64,000 nucleotides of DNA from Nocardiopsis algeriensis (GCF_014203695.1 NZ_JACHJO010000009.1:62001-126000), one strand, 5' to 3'. Positions 1-8,758 are shown, counted from the stretch's first letter. Numbers and translations: made by a program. Notes: a model not told the origin generated them from the sequence alone.

Positions 1-107
1 ACAGCGCCGAGGCCTACGCCAGGATCGGCGCGGACACCGAGAACGGGACGCCCGTCGTGCGCCTGGTCCCGGCCGGGCCCCGCCGGCCCGGCACCCTCAC
101 GACTTGA
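1..107 (+). CDS. C-terminal end of an unidentified protein (partial)
   Basis: An open frame enters from the left edge and ends at TGA 105-107, giving about 34 residues ending RRPGTLTT. Codons have the G/C-rich third positions of the neighbours, so it is probably a real gene tail. A strong hairpin follows immediately and the next gene, mshC, converges on it, as expected at a gene end. The fragment is too short for a family assignment. Confidence 0.55.
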   Translation, partial: SAEAYARIGADTENGTPVVRLVPAGPRRPGTLTT

Positions 108-132
108 GGGCGGGCCCCGCCGGGGCCCGCCC
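108..132. terminator. Bidirectional terminator hairpin
   Basis: A perfect 11-bp stem (108-118 with 122-132) closes on a 3-nt loop. It starts one base after the stop codon at 107 and lies 20 nt beyond the convergent mshC stop. There is no T-run, as is usual in high-GC actinomycetes. Confidence 0.7.
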
Positions 133-152
133 CCTCCGCCAGGTCCCCTCCG

Positions 153-1376
153 TCAGAGGGCCACACCCAGCAGGGTGTCGGCGGTGGCGCGGGCCAGCGC
201 CGGGGCTCCGGTGTCGGTGCCGCCCTCGGCCAGGGCGGTGTCGGTCCATGCGTCGACGGCGGCCAGGGCGGCGGGCGAGTCCAGGTCCTCGGCCAAGGCG
301 GCTCGCACCGCGGCCAGCAGAGGCGCGGCGTCGGGTGCCTGGCCCAGGGCGAAGGCGGCGCGCCAGCGCTCGGCCCGGCGGGTCGCGACAGGCAGCTCGG
401 CGTCGGTCCACTCCCACGGGCTGCGGTAGTGGTGGGCGAGCATGGCCAGGCGGATCACGGGCGGCTCCACCCCCTGCTCGCGCAGCTTGGAGACGAACAC
501 GAGGTTGCCCCGCGACTTCGACATCTTCTCGCCGTTCAGACCGACCATGCCCACGTGCAGGTGGTTGTGGGCGTTGGCGGAGCCGGTGGCGCAGCGGGTC
601 TCGGCGGCGCCCATCTCGTGGTGGGGGAAAATCAGGTCGCTGCCGCCGCCGTTGATGTCGAACCCCGGGCCCAGGCGATCCAGTGCGATGGCGCTGCACT
701 CGATGTGCCAGCCGGGCCGGCCCCGGCCCAGAGGGCTGTCCCAGGCGGGCTCGCCCGGGCGCTCGGCACGCCACAGCAGCCAGTCCAGGGGGTCCTTCTT
801 GCCGGACCGCTGCGGGTCGCCGCCGCGCTCACCGAACAGCTCCAGCATCTGGGCGCGCTCCAGGCCGCTGATGCGGCCGAAGTCCTCGGCATCGGCGACG
901 GAGAAGTACAGATCCCCGTCGAGCTCGTAGGCGGCGCCGCTGTCGCGGATGCGGACGGCGAGGTCGCTGATGAGGTCGATCGACTCCACGACGCCGACGT
1001 AGGAGGTCGGGGGAAGGATCCGCAGGGCCGCCATGTCCTCGCGGAAGACGTCGATCTCCCGGTGGGCCAGATCGCGCCAGTCGACGCCGAGGGCCTCCGC
1101 CCGCTCCAGGAGGGGGTCGTCGATGTCGGTCGTGTTCTGCACGTAGTTCACGTCGTGCCCGGCGTCGCGCCAGACCCTGTTGACCAGGTCGAAGGCCAGG
1201 TACGTGAAGGCGTGGCCCAGGTGCGCTGCGTCGTAGGGGGTGATGCCGCAGGCGTACATCCCCGCCCGCGGCCCCGGAGTGGTGGTCCTCGTTCGACCTG
1301 TGGCGGTGTCGTGGACACGCAAGGGGCCGCCGGTACCCGGCAGAGGGACGATGTCAGGCGCAGACCATGAACGCAT
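153..1376 (-). CDS. mshC: Mycothiol cysteine ligase MshC
   Basis: A 407-residue protein of the class I cysteinyl-tRNA synthetase fold. It has the family zinc Cys43 in [16 protein letters not shown], the HLGH version of the HIGH motif at 52-55, ECSAIA near 226-231, [12 protein letters not shown] near 243-254, and KMSKS at 284-288. It lacks the tRNA-binding C-terminal domain of true CysS, and its length matches MshC. The enzyme uses ATP to join L-cysteine to GlcN-inositol in the third step of cytosolic mycothiol synthesis. The ATG at 1376 follows a gap from a small membrane-protein gene on the same strand. The other msh genes are not in the window. Mycothiol use recurs at mscR (7047-8132). Confidence 0.96.
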   Translation of the reverse strand: MRSWSAPDIVPLPGTGGPLRVHDTATGRTRTTTPGPRAGMYACGITPYDAAHLGHAFTYLAFDLVNRVWRDAGHDVNYVQNTTDIDDPLLERAEALGVDWRDLAHREIDVFREDMAALRILPPTSYVGVVESIDLISDLAVRIRDSGAAYELDGDLYFSVADAEDFGRISGLERAQMLELFGERGGDPQRSGKKDPLDWLLWRAERPGEPAWDSPLGRGRPGWHIECSAIALDRLGPGFDINGGGSDLIFPHHEMGAAETRCATGSANAHNHLHVGMVGLNGEKMSKSRGNLVFVSKLREQGVEPPVIRLAMLAHHYRSPWEWTDAELPVATRRAERWRAAFALGQAPDAAPLLAAVRAALAEDLDSPAALAAVDAWTDTALAEGGTDTGAPALARATADTLLGVAL

Positions 1377-1472
1377 GCCGGAAGCCTATCCGGGCACTCC
1401 ACCGCCAAACGCCCGGGGAGGTACAGGTGGTACGGGTGATGATCGTCCCAACGGCCGGCGGGAACAGCGGCG

Positions 1473-1664
1473 TCAGCGGGGCACGGTGAGCTTGCGGCGG
1501 TGGCCGCGGGTGATGAGGAGGACGGCGGCGACCGCGGCCGCGGCGCAGAGCGCCGCCAGTTCCTCGTTGCCCAGGCGCCAGTGCAGCAGCGCGCCCCCGG
1601 CCGACACCACGTAGAGGAGCCAGTAGGCCCCGGTCTCGAACAGACTGCCTCTCCGGCCTTCCAT
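1473..1664 (-). CDS. Small membrane protein, 63 aa, unknown
   Basis: I chose the ATG at 1662-1664 because an AGGAGGGGAC ribosome site precedes it; a longer frame to 1886 has Pro/Arg-rich shadow-like residues. The 63-residue product has two predicted membrane segments, about 11-28 (GAYWLLYVVSAGGALLHW) and 35-51, ending in the basic tail RGHRRKLTVPR, which suggests a two-helix inner-membrane protein with a cytoplasmic end. It lies 96 nt upstream of mshC on the same strand and may be co-transcribed with it. No family is recognised. Confidence 0.7.
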   Translation of the reverse strand: MEGRRGSLFETGAYWLLYVVSAGGALLHWRLGNEELAALCAAAAVAAVLLITRGHRRKLTVPR

Positions 1665-1882
1665 GTCCCCTCCTGCCGTGCATCCCCGTGCCCGCGTGTC
1701 CCGGGGCGGTTGTACGCACCGTCCCAAGGAAGACGCACAGGGTGCTCGCGAGGTTGTCAGGGCCGGGAGGATCCGGGACGGCCGTGAACGGTCGTATCCG
1801 CATTTCCGGGGCCTGGCGCCCGCCTCCGCCGCCCCCGGTGCCGGGATCCGCGGAGTCGCGCGGGGGTGTGCCCGTGAGGGGC

Positions 1883-2239
1883 TCACGGGCAGGCGGCGGC
1901 CTGGAGCTCCAGGAGGTCGAGGTCCTCGGCCGCGTGCTCCGAGCCGGGGGTGCCGACGCCGAACTCGGCCAGGTCGGCCCGGGCCGCGCGCAGGCGGCGC
2001 CGGGCGCCGCGGGCATCGGCCTCGGTGACGGGCGCCGGGGCCGAGGAGCCGCTGCCCCTGACAGGGCCCGCGGGGGTACGCAGTTCCCAGCTCCAGAACC
2101 CCCGGCCGAGGCGCTCGACCCTGACCAGGACCCCGACGGCATCGGGGCGGCCGTCGCCGGCGCGGACCCAGGTGCCGACGAGGGCGGCGGGGTCGGCGGG
2201 GCGGTCAAGGGGCTGTACGGCGGTGGGGATGGCGCTCAT
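1883..2239 (-). CDS. Hypothetical protein, 118 aa
   Basis: The ATG at 2239 is preceded by an AGAAGGAAC ribosome site. The 118-residue product has a beta-rich first half (VGTWVRAGDGRPDAVGV, then GFWSWELRTPAGPV) and a helical second half rich in Ala, Arg and acidic residues. It has no signal peptide or membrane segment and is probably cytosolic. I recognise no family. It is the first gene of the minus-strand run leading to the 63-aa protein and mshC. Confidence 0.65.
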   Translation of the reverse strand: MSAIPTAVQPLDRPADPAALVGTWVRAGDGRPDAVGVLVRVERLGRGFWSWELRTPAGPVRGSGSSAPAPVTEADARGARRRLRAARADLAEFGVGTPGSEHAAEDLDLLELQAAACP

Positions 2240-2532
2240 GGGTGTTCCTTCTGGGTCGGACGGACGACCCGGTTCGCGGTCTTCGGTTCACCCCGTACAT
2301 TCCCGCTCGGCGCATATGACACGGTTACGGAATTCTTTCGGCCTCTTCAGGGGTGAGTTCCGTCACCCCGAGGCCTCCGAACCGCGCGGAACCGCGCTCC
2401 CACACGGCCGGCGGCTCCCTCTTGCCCACCTGGGAAGCCAAATGTAAATTGTCTTTCCAATTCGGTGGGTCACATGTCGTGTTCCCCCGGCGACATCACC
2501 CCCGCCGCCCCCCCGACCCCGGAGCACCGCCC
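2240..2532. promoter_or_regulatory. Divergent promoter region with hairpin
   Basis: This region separates the divergent 118-aa gene and the GH16 glucanase gene. It is less GC-rich than its surroundings around 2300-2480. It contains an inverted repeat, GGGGTGA (2350-2356) and TCACCCC (2363-2369), and a local AT-rich stretch CCAAATGTAAATTGTCTTTC (about 2439-2458). No canonical CebR palindrome (TGGGAGCGCTCCCA) is visible, so the regulator is unknown. Confidence 0.35.
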
Positions 2533-3747
2533 ATGCGCACACCACTGACCGCCGTCGCGGCCCTCGCCGCCGCGCTGGCCCTCCTCTCACCCGTCGGCGC
2601 CTCCGCCGAACCCGCGCCCGAACCCGCCGCCCAGGCCTCCCTGGTGTGGTCCGACGAATTCGACGGCCCGGCCGGCAGCGCACCGGACCCCGCCCACTGG
2701 AACCACGAGACCGGCGACCACGGCTGGGGCAACAACGAACTGCAGAACTACACCGACAGCCGCGCCAACTCCGCCCTGGACGGCAACGGCAACCTCGTCA
2801 TCACCGCGCGCCGCGAGGCCGACGGCTCCTACACGTCGGCGCGGCTGACCACGCGGGGCAAGGTCCAGCCGCAGTACGGCCGCATCGAGGCGCGCATCAA
2901 GATCCCGCGCGGCCAGGGCATCTGGCCGGCGTTCTGGATGCTGGGCTCGGGCTACCCCGACACCCAGTGGCCCGACGCCGGGGAGATCGACATCATGGAG
3001 AACATCGGCCGCGAGCCCCACCTGGTACACGGCAGCCTCCACGGCCCCGGCTACTCGGGCGGCAACCCGCTGACCGGGTCCTACATGCACCCCCAGGGCT
3101 GGTCCTTCGCCGACGACTACCACACCTTCGCCGTCGACTGGAAGCCCGGATCGGTGACCTGGTCCGTGGACGGCAACGCCTACCAGACCTACACCTCGGC
3201 CGACACGCGCGGAAACCCGTGGGTGTACGACCAGCCGTTCTTCATGATCCTCAACGTGGCCGTCGGCGGGAACTGGCCCGGCTACCCCGACGGCACCACC
3301 CAGTTCCCGCAGCAGATGCTCGTGGACTACGTGCGGGTCTACTCCGACGGCAGCGGTGGCGGCGGTACCGGCACCGTCACCGCCTCCAACGGCATCTGCC
3401 TGGACGTCGCCGGGGCCCAGACCGCCGACGGCACCCCCGTGCAGCTCGCGCACTGCAACGGCAGCCAGGCCCAGGAATGGACCGTCGCCGGCGACGGCAC
3501 GCTCAGGGCCTTCGACAAGTGCCTGGACGTCGCCGCCGGCGGCACCACCGCGGGCACCTCCGTCCAGCTGTGGCAGTGCAACGGAACCGGCGCCCAGCAC
3601 TGGGTGCACGACAGCGGGACCCAGGCGCTGCGCAACCCGCAGTCGGGCCTCTGCCTGCAACCGCGGGGACGGGCGCAGACCGACGGCACCCGCACCGAGA
3701 TCGCCCACTGCGACGGCAGCGCCGTCCAGCGGTGGAACCTGCCCTGA
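2533..3747 (+). CDS. Secreted GH16 beta-1,3-glucanase with ricin-type lectin
   Basis: A 404-residue exported enzyme. I chose the ATG at 2533 because it opens a clean Sec signal peptide (MRTPLTAVAALAAALALLSP, cleavage near ASA-E at 25). Residues about 35-270 form a GH16 jelly roll with catalytic motif EIDIME, nucleophile Glu151, Asp153 and acid/base Glu156, and WPAFWMLG in the substrate cleft. A Gly/Ser linker (272-279) leads to a beta-trefoil lectin (about 281-404) with three QxW repeats (Gln314-Trp316, Gln355-Trp357, Gln399-Trp401). The architecture fits laminarinases that hydrolyse fungal or algal beta-1,3-glucan outside the cell, the lectin holding the polymer. Lichenase or another GH16 activity cannot be excluded. 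Confidence 0.93.
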   Translation: MRTPLTAVAALAAALALLSPVGASAEPAPEPAAQASLVWSDEFDGPAGSAPDPAHWNHETGDHGWGNNELQNYTDSRANSALDGNGNLVITARREADGSYTSARLTTRGKVQPQYGRIEARIKIPRGQGIWPAFWMLGSGYPDTQWPDAGEIDIMENIGREPHLVHGSLHGPGYSGGNPLTGSYMHPQGWSFADDYHTFAVDWKPGSVTWSVDGNAYQTYTSADTRGNPWVYDQPFFMILNVAVGGNWPGYPDGTTQFPQQMLVDYVRVYSDGSGGGGTGTVTASNGICLDVAGAQTADGTPVQLAHCNGSQAQEWTVAGDGTLRAFDKCLDVAAGGTTAGTSVQLWQCNGTGAQHWVHDSGTQALRNPQSGLCLQPRGRAQTDGTRTEIAHCDGSAVQRWNLP

Positions 3748-3782
3748 CCCGAGCCCGCCAGGTCCTCCCGACCCGGCGGGCC

Positions 3783-3799
3783 CCTCACCCCGGGTGAGG
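3783..3799. terminator. Inverted repeat after the glucanase gene
   Basis: The sequence CCTCACCCCGGGTGAGG is an 8-bp inverted repeat around one central base. It lies 35 nt past the glucanase stop and 111 nt before the MFS start, so it could be a terminator or an operator for the MFS gene. Confidence 0.4.
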
Positions 3800-3910
3800 A
3801 GGCCGATGTCACACGGCGCCGGCCCCCTTCCCGGGAAACCCTGCGGCCTCTCCACAGGTTGTGCCTGACGGCCCCCCGCCGTCCTTCCCCACCTGTAGAG
3901 AGGCCCCTCC

Positions 3911-5146
3911 ATGCCCCTGGCCCTTCTCGCCCTCGCCGTCGGGGCCTTCGCCATCGGCACCGCCGAGTTCGTCATCATGGGCCTGCTGCCCGAGGTCGCC
4001 GACGGCCTCGGGGTCGACATCTCCTCCGCCGGATACCTCATCTCCGCCTACGCGCTGGGCGTGGTGGTGGGAGCGCCCCTCCTGACCGCCGCGGCCACGC
4101 GCCTGCCCCGCAAGAGCGTCCTGATCCTCTTCATGGGCCTGTTCGCCCTGGGCAACCTGGGAACGGTGCTCTCCCCCACCTACGAGGCGGTCTTCGCCTC
4201 CCGGGTCGTGGCCGGACTGCCCCACGGCGCGTTCTTCGGCGCCGGGGCGCTGGCCGCCGCCCAGATGGCGGGCCCGGCCCGCCAGGGCCGCGCCGTGGCG
4301 CGGATGTTCCTCGGCCTGACCGTCGCCAACGTCGTCGGGGTGCCCGTGGGCACCCTCCTGGGACAGGAACTGGGCTGGCGGGCCGCCTTCCTTGTCGTGA
4401 CGGCGATCGCGGCACTGGCCGCGGCGGGCATCGCCGCGTTCGTGCCCCGCCTGCCCCGCGCCGGCACCGGACGCCTGCTGTCCGAGGTGAGGGCGCTGGG
4501 CCGGCCCCAGGTCGTCCTCGGCCTGCTCGCGGGGGTGTTCGGCTTCGCCGGGGTGTTCGCCGTCTACAGCTACATCTCCCCCATGGTGACCGAGCTCGCG
4601 GGGATCCCCGAGCGCGGCGTCACCGTGGTCCTGGCCCTGTTCGGCATCGGCATGACCCTGGGCTCGCTGGTCGCCGGCCCCCTGTCCGACCGGGCGCTGC
4701 GCCCGACGGTCTACGGGTCGATGGCAGCCCTGACGGTCCTGCTGCTCGCGTTCACCTACACCGTGCACAACCCCTGGACCGCCATGGCCTCCGTGGTGGC
4801 GCTGGGGGCGATCGGCTTCGGGGTGACCACACCACTGCAGCTGCTGGTGATGAACAAGGCGGGCTCGGCCCCGACCATGGCCTCGGCCGCCAACCACTCG
4901 GCGTTCAACCTGGCCAACGCCGGCGGCGCGTGGGTCGGCGGCCTGGGCATCAGCGCGGGACTGGGACTGACCTCCCCGGCCGCCCTCGGCGCCGCCCTGA
5001 CCCTGGTCGGCCTGGCCATCGCCCTGACCGCCGGAGCGCTCGACCGCCGGAACGCCCGGACCCGCCGACCGCAGGAAACCACCACGGATTCCACCGAACC
5101 CGCCGCAACCGGTACGCAGCAGCACCCCGACACCGAAGAACCCTGA
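3911..5146 (+). CDS. MFS efflux transporter, DHA1 (AraJ/Cml-like)
   Basis: A 411-residue integral membrane protein with 12 expected helices. The opening FAIGTAEFVIMGLLP is the hallmark of the AraJ/YdhP/chloramphenicol-exporter branch of the DHA1 drug:H+ antiporters. The motif-A loop reads RLPRKSV, and motif C falls in the helix around GLTVANVVGVPVGTLLG. The ATG at 3911 follows an AGAGAGG ribosome site. Members export sugars, purines or drugs; the substrate cannot be read from sequence. The tail after about residue 385 is polar and Thr/Pro rich (TRRPQETTTDSTEPAATG), probably cytoplasmic. No adjacent regulator is present and the CRISPR array lies downstream. Confidence 0.9.
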   Translation: MPLALLALAVGAFAIGTAEFVIMGLLPEVADGLGVDISSAGYLISAYALGVVVGAPLLTAAATRLPRKSVLILFMGLFALGNLGTVLSPTYEAVFASRVVAGLPHGAFFGAGALAAAQMAGPARQGRAVARMFLGLTVANVVGVPVGTLLGQELGWRAAFLVVTAIAALAAAGIAAFVPRLPRAGTGRLLSEVRALGRPQVVLGLLAGVFGFAGVFAVYSYISPMVTELAGIPERGVTVVLALFGIGMTLGSLVAGPLSDRALRPTVYGSMAALTVLLLAFTYTVHNPWTAMASVVALGAIGFGVTTPLQLLVMNKAGSAPTMASAANHSAFNLANAGGAWVGGLGISAGLGLTSPAALGAALTLVGLAIALTAGALDRRNARTRRPQETTTDSTEPAATGTQQHPDTEEP

Positions 5147-5302
5147 CCCGCCCGGCCCCGTGGAGGCCACCGCACGGGGCGGACACCTCACGCTCCCCAG
5201 GGGCCGACGCTGTGCCCGCCACCGAAGGCGCGGACAGTGCCAACCCGGGGGGCCGTGGAGACGGGAGGTCCGGCCGGCACCGACGAGGAGCGGAAGACCG
5301 GT

Positions 5303-6245
5303 CTGTCCGTGCCCACGTAGGTGGGGTTCACGGGCCTGTGACACGCGAACTTCAGCCCTACGTCGGTCCATCCCCACGTGCGTGGGGCTCACCGCTGGCA
5401 GGTACGCGGTACGTGGCCCGCCCCGGGCCCATCCCCACGTGCGTGGGGCTCACCGATCCAGGCCAGCGGGGCGCTGGCGGTCGCCGGGCTCATCCCCACG
5501 TGCGTGGGGCTCACGTTCACCAGGACTCCGGCCAGTCCCGTCGGCTCGGCCCATCCCCACGTGCGTGGGGCTCACATCCTGGCCGGGCGCTACTCAGGGT
5601 CGCCCAACGGCCCATCCCCACGTGCGTGGGGCTCACGCGGGCAAGCGGATGCGCGCTCGCTGGCGCAAGGGCCCATCCCCACGTGCGTGGGACTCACCCG
5701 CAACTGAATCCGCTGCTTCTGAATCGAGGGGGCCCATCCCCACGTGCGTGGGGCTCACGTCCTCGACGGTCTGTCCGTCGTCGAACTCGAGGGCCCATCC
5801 CCACGTGCGTGGGGCTCACCTGCCCGGCTGGACCCGCGACTGTGGCCTGACGGGCCCATCCCCACGTGCGTGGGGCTCACCCGCGCCGCGCATGGTCGAG
5901 ATCGGGGGGGAGGGGCCCATCCCCACGTGCGTGGGGCTCACTTCTCCAAGAGGTACTGAGCGCCGTTGATTCCGGGCCCATCCCCACGTGCGTGGGGCTC
6001 ACCTGGCCGCGATCGGGATCAAGGGCAGCCCCGAGGGCCCATCCCCACGTGCGTGGGGCTCACCGCAAGGCGCGCGCCTACGGGATCATCCTGGTGGGCC
6101 CATCCCCACGTGCGTGGGGCTCACGGCTGCCCCTCGGGGTGGCGGGGGGTAGGGGGGGCCCATCCCCACGTGCGTGGGGCTCACGGCGAGGTCTAAGGGT
6201 TCGCCCAATGGGCGAGGGGCCCATCCCCACGTGCGTGGGGCTCAC
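5303..6245 (-). CRISPR. CRISPR array, type I-E-like, 16 repeats and 15 spacers
   Basis: Repeats are 29 nt and, read on the minus strand, begin GTGAGCCCCACGCACG and end TGGGGATGGGCCC, with a CCCCACG/CGTGGGG stem typical of type I-E repeats. Repeats begin at 5303 (degenerate), 5364, 5425, 5486, 5547, 5608, 5669, 5730, 5791, 5852, 5913, 5974, 6035, 6096, 6156 and 6217. Fourteen spacers are 32 nt and one (6125-6155) is 31 nt. The degenerate unit at 5303-5331 marks the leader-distal end, so the leader lies to the right (6246 on) and transcription runs on the minus strand. The repeat at 5669 has one change (GACTCAC). No spacer is visibly repeated. No intact cas gene occurs in the window. Confidence 0.97.
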
Positions 6246-6406
6246 CCTTTTTGACCTGCGACAACGCTAGTCGTTATCTCCGCGGGACCTACCCCTTAGT
6301 AGGAAAAATGGCCGTCTCCGGCCACTCTCCCCAAAGGTCCTACAGGGAACCCGCACCAGCGTTACGGTCTTCACCACATTCCATCCCCCATGGTCACACG
6401 GAGCGC
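6246..6406 (-). promoter_or_regulatory. CRISPR leader and divergent cas3 promoter region
   Basis: The 161 nt right of repeat 6217-6245 are much more AT-rich than the rest of the window (AGGTCAAAAAGG next to the repeat on the minus strand, then TACTAAGGGGTAG). This position, opposite the degenerate terminal repeat, identifies it as the leader that would drive array transcription and receive new spacers. It also lies just upstream of the truncated cas3 start at 6407, so it probably held a divergent cas promoter. Confidence 0.7.
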
Positions 6407-6580
6407 ATGCCCATAGTGACGTCCAGCCCGAGCCACCCTTCCTACATCGATCTCCGGCTCTGGGCAAAAGAGCGGGGCCTCGATGGTGCACGCCATCCGC
6501 ACATCTGCCATGTCCTGGACAGCGTCGCCGTCTCGATGGCCTTGTGGGACGCCTTCGTCCCCGCCGGCCTCGCACAGCGG
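6407..6580 (+). pseudogene. cas3: Truncated cas3, first 58 codons of the HD-nuclease end
   Basis: Starting at ATG 6407 (GGAG a few nt upstream), 58 codons match the N-terminus of type I-E Cas3: LRLWAKERGLDG, then HPHICHVLDSVAVSMALWD. This is the conserved W-x-K, H-P-x-x-x-H-x-L-D and L-W-D pattern before the HD phosphohydrolase core. The downstream catalytic His-Asp pair, the helicase and the C-terminal domain are all absent. The sequence stops exactly where a CRISPR repeat begins (6581); the frame runs on to 6808 only as a shadow of an opposite-strand gene. Codon use is less GC-biased than the neighbours. Cas3 is the nuclease-helicase that degrades Cascade-bound DNA; this remnant cannot do so. 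The assignment rests on remembered family pattern and should be checked by profile search. Confidence 0.75.
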
Positions 6581-6609
6581 GTAATCCCCACGCACGTGGG
6601 GATGGATCA
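6581..6609 (+). repeat. Solitary CRISPR repeat in opposite orientation
   Basis: This 29-nt unit matches the array repeat at 24 of 29 positions, including 20 consecutive bases (CCCCACGCACGTGGGGATGG), but reads on the plus strand, opposite to the array. Mismatches sit at both ends, as in leader-distal repeats. It is fused to the cas3 remnant on its left and lies 20 nt from the end of the gene on its right. Confidence 0.85.
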
Positions 6610-6629
6610 GGACTACGTTCGTCTGCTGG

Positions 6630-6830
6630 TCAGTTGGTCCGGCGGTGGGCGCGGGCGTGTTTGCGGGCGGCCTCGTGGGCCTCGTCCTCCGAGAAGGCCA
6701 TGCCCGTGCGCGAGCACCGCGCGCCGCCGCTCTCGTCCGGGTCCCGGGCGGTGCACGACCACGACCAGGAGAACAGGGCCCCCAGTCCGCGCTCCCGGGA
6801 CGGGGTGACGGTCCAACTGGGCTCAACCAT
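6630..6830 (-). CDS. Small hypothetical protein, 66 aa
   Basis: The ATG at 6828-6830 has a GGAGG site 8 nt upstream. The 66-residue product contains a Trp-rich patch (ALFSWSWSCTARD), two cysteines and a basic helical tail (AHEAARKHARAHRRTN). It has no membrane segment or signal peptide. The frame could be extended far upstream to 8012, but that part is the shadow of mscR. It sits next to the solitary CRISPR repeat and diverges from mscR. I do not recognise a family. Confidence 0.6.
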   Translation of the reverse strand: MVEPSWTVTPSRERGLGALFSWSWSCTARDPDESGGARCSRTGMAFSEDEAHEAARKHARAHRRTN

Positions 6831-7046
6831 CGGGAATCCTCCGTGTCGGCGAGGAGTACACGATGCCATCCGCGGCGCCGGGGGGCCGGGGCCGCGGGCG
6901 CCTTTTGCCGACTTCGGCGGGATCGATGACCTCCGGTTGTGGCTCCCGGCGGTTCCTCGTGGACATGCCCCCGGCGTTCGGGCAGGGTGGCGGTGACGCG
7001 TCCGCTCCGGGGCGCGGCTCTCAGCCAACGGGAAGGTGTCGACGCC

Positions 7047-8132
7047 ATGCCGCAGAAGGTCCGGGGGGTGGTCTCCCGTGCCAAAGGGAGACCTGTCGAG
7101 CTGACCACGATCGTCGTTCCCGATCCCGGCCCGGGGGAGGCCGTGGTCGACGTGCAGACGTGCGGGGTCTGCCACACCGACCTGCACTACCGCGAGGGCG
7201 GCATCAACGACGACTACCCCTTCCTGCTCGGCCACGAGGCCGCCGGGGTCGTGGAGGCCGTCGGGGAGGGCGTCACCGGGGTCGAGCCGGGTGACTTCGT
7301 CGTCCTGAACTGGCGAGCGGTGTGCGGGCAGTGCCGGGCCTGCCGCCGGGGACGGCTGGAGTACTGCTTCGACACCCACAACGCCGAGCAGCGGATGACG
7401 CTGGAGGACGGCACCGAGCTCACCCCCGCGCTGGGGATCGGGGCGTTCGCCGACAAGACGCTGGTGGCCGCCGGGCAGTGCACGAAGGTCGACCCCCGGG
7501 TGTCGCCCGCCGCGGCCGGTCTTTTGGGCTGCGGGGTCATGGCGGGGATCGGTGCGGCGGTCAACACCGGCGGTGTGTCTCGGGGCGACACGGTCGCCGT
7601 GATCGGGTGCGGCGGTGTGGGCTGTGCGGCGGTGGCCGGGGCCCGGCTGGCCGGGGCCTCGCGCGTCATCGCGGTGGACCTGGACGACCGCAAGCTGGAG
7701 TGGGCGAACCGGTTCGGTGCCACCCATACGGTGAACGCCGCCTCCACCGAGCCGGTCGAGGCGATCCGGGGGCTCACCGGCGGCTTCGGCGCCGACGTCG
7801 TCATCGACGCGGTGGGACTGCCGCAGACCTACGAGCAGGCGTTCTACGCCCGTGATCTGGGCGGCACCGTCGTGCTGGTGGGTGTGCCCACCCCGGAGAT
7901 GCGCCTGGAGCTGCCCCTGGCCGACGTGTTCGGCCGCGGCGGCGCGCTCAAGTCGTCCTGGTACGGCGACTGCCTGCCCTCGCGCGACTTCCCGATGCTC
8001 GTCGACCTCCACCTCCAGGGCCGTCTGGACCTGGACGGGTTCGTCAGCGAGGAGATCACTCTGGACGATGTCGAGGAGGCCTTCGCCCGGATGGAACGCG
8101 GCGAGGTCCTGCGATCGGTGGTGAGGCTGTGA
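7047..8132 (+). CDS. mscR: S-(hydroxymethyl)mycothiol dehydrogenase MscR
   Basis: A 361-residue zinc-dependent medium-chain dehydrogenase of the length typical for mycothiol-dependent formaldehyde dehydrogenase. It shows the catalytic zinc region [10 protein letters not shown] (Cys39, Cys42) with GHEAAG, the structural-zinc Cys cluster [15 protein letters not shown], and the NAD(H) Rossmann motif VIGCGGVG. The enzyme oxidises the adduct of formaldehyde and mycothiol to S-formylmycothiol in the cytosol, and many members also reduce S-nitrosomycothiol. The ATG at 7047 follows GGAAGG. Its GTGA overlap with the next gene indicates translational coupling. The mycothiol needed comes from the mshC pathway, also encoded in this window. 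Confidence 0.92.
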   Translation: MPQKVRGVVSRAKGRPVELTTIVVPDPGPGEAVVDVQTCGVCHTDLHYREGGINDDYPFLLGHEAAGVVEAVGEGVTGVEPGDFVVLNWRAVCGQCRACRRGRLEYCFDTHNAEQRMTLEDGTELTPALGIGAFADKTLVAAGQCTKVDPRVSPAAAGLLGCGVMAGIGAAVNTGGVSRGDTVAVIGCGGVGCAAVAGARLAGASRVIAVDLDDRKLEWANRFGATHTVNAASTEPVEAIRGLTGGFGADVVIDAVGLPQTYEQAFYARDLGGTVVLVGVPTPEMRLELPLADVFGRGGALKSSWYGDCLPSRDFPMLVDLHLQGRLDLDGFVSEEITLDDVEEAFARMERGEVLRSVVRL

Positions 8133-8758
8133 GTGCGCGTGTCGAGCATCTGACCACCTCAGGGGTCTTCGCCCTGGACGGTGGGGAGTGGCAGGTCGAC
8201 AACAACGTCTGGCTGGTGGGTGACGACGAGGAGGTCCTCGTCGTGGACGCGCCCCACGACGCCGCCCCCGTGCTGGAGGCCGTGGGTGGGCGCCGGGTGG
8301 TGGCGGTGGTGTGCACCCACGCCCACAACGACCACGTCAACGCCGCTCCGGCGCTGGCGGAGGCCACCGGTGCCCCGGTGCTGCTGCATCCGGAGGACCG
8401 GGTGCTGTGGGACATGACCCATCCCGGCCGCGCGCCGGACGGGGAGCTGTCGGACGGGCAGGTCCTCACGGTGGCGGGCACGGAGCTGACGGTGCTGCAC
8501 ACCCCGGGGCATGCGCCGGGGGCGGTCTGCCTGTACGCGCCGGGGCTGGGTGTGCTCTTCAGCGGGGACACGCTCTTCCAGGGCGGCCCGGGGGCGACGG
8601 GGCGCTCCTATTCGGACTTCCCCACCATCGTCGCCTCGATCCGCGACCGGTTGCTCTCCCTGCCGCCGGAGACCGTGGTGCACACCGGTCACGGGGACTC
8701 CACCACGATCGGTGCCGAGGCGCCCCATCTCCAGGAGTGGATCGACCGGGGGCACTGA
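8129..8758 (+). CDS. MBL-fold hydrolase partner of MscR
   Basis: A 209-residue metallo-beta-lactamase-fold protein with the zinc motif THAHNDH near residues 66-72, a later HTPGHAPG and GDTLF, and a C-terminal HTGHGDST. This is the glyoxalase II-like arrangement for two metal ions. The GTG start overlaps the mscR stop (GTGA), so the two are made together. From this pairing I infer hydrolysis of S-formylmycothiol to formate and mycothiol, completing formaldehyde detoxification; the chemistry is not proven by sequence alone. Confidence 0.88.
   Translation: MSARVEHLTTSGVFALDGGEWQVDNNVWLVGDDEEVLVVDAPHDAAPVLEAVGGRRVVAVVCTHAHNDHVNAAPALAEATGAPVLLHPEDRVLWDMTHPGRAPDGELSDGQVLTVAGTELTVLHTPGHAPGAVCLYAPGLGVLFSGDTLFQGGPGATGRSYSDFPTIVASIRDRLLSLPPETVVHTGHGDSTTIGAEAPHLQEWIDRGH

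Noticed and set aside
5160-6270. Long open frames across the CRISPR region encoding repeated HPHVRGAH/PSPRAWGS peptides
   Set aside because: They are translations of the repeat units; the 29/32-nt repeat-spacer periodicity explains them fully.
6610-6808. Extension of the cas3 remnant past the lone repeat
   Set aside because: The continuation is Arg/Pro-rich and antisense to the 66-aa gene at 6630-6830, which has its own ribosome site; it has no Cas3 character.
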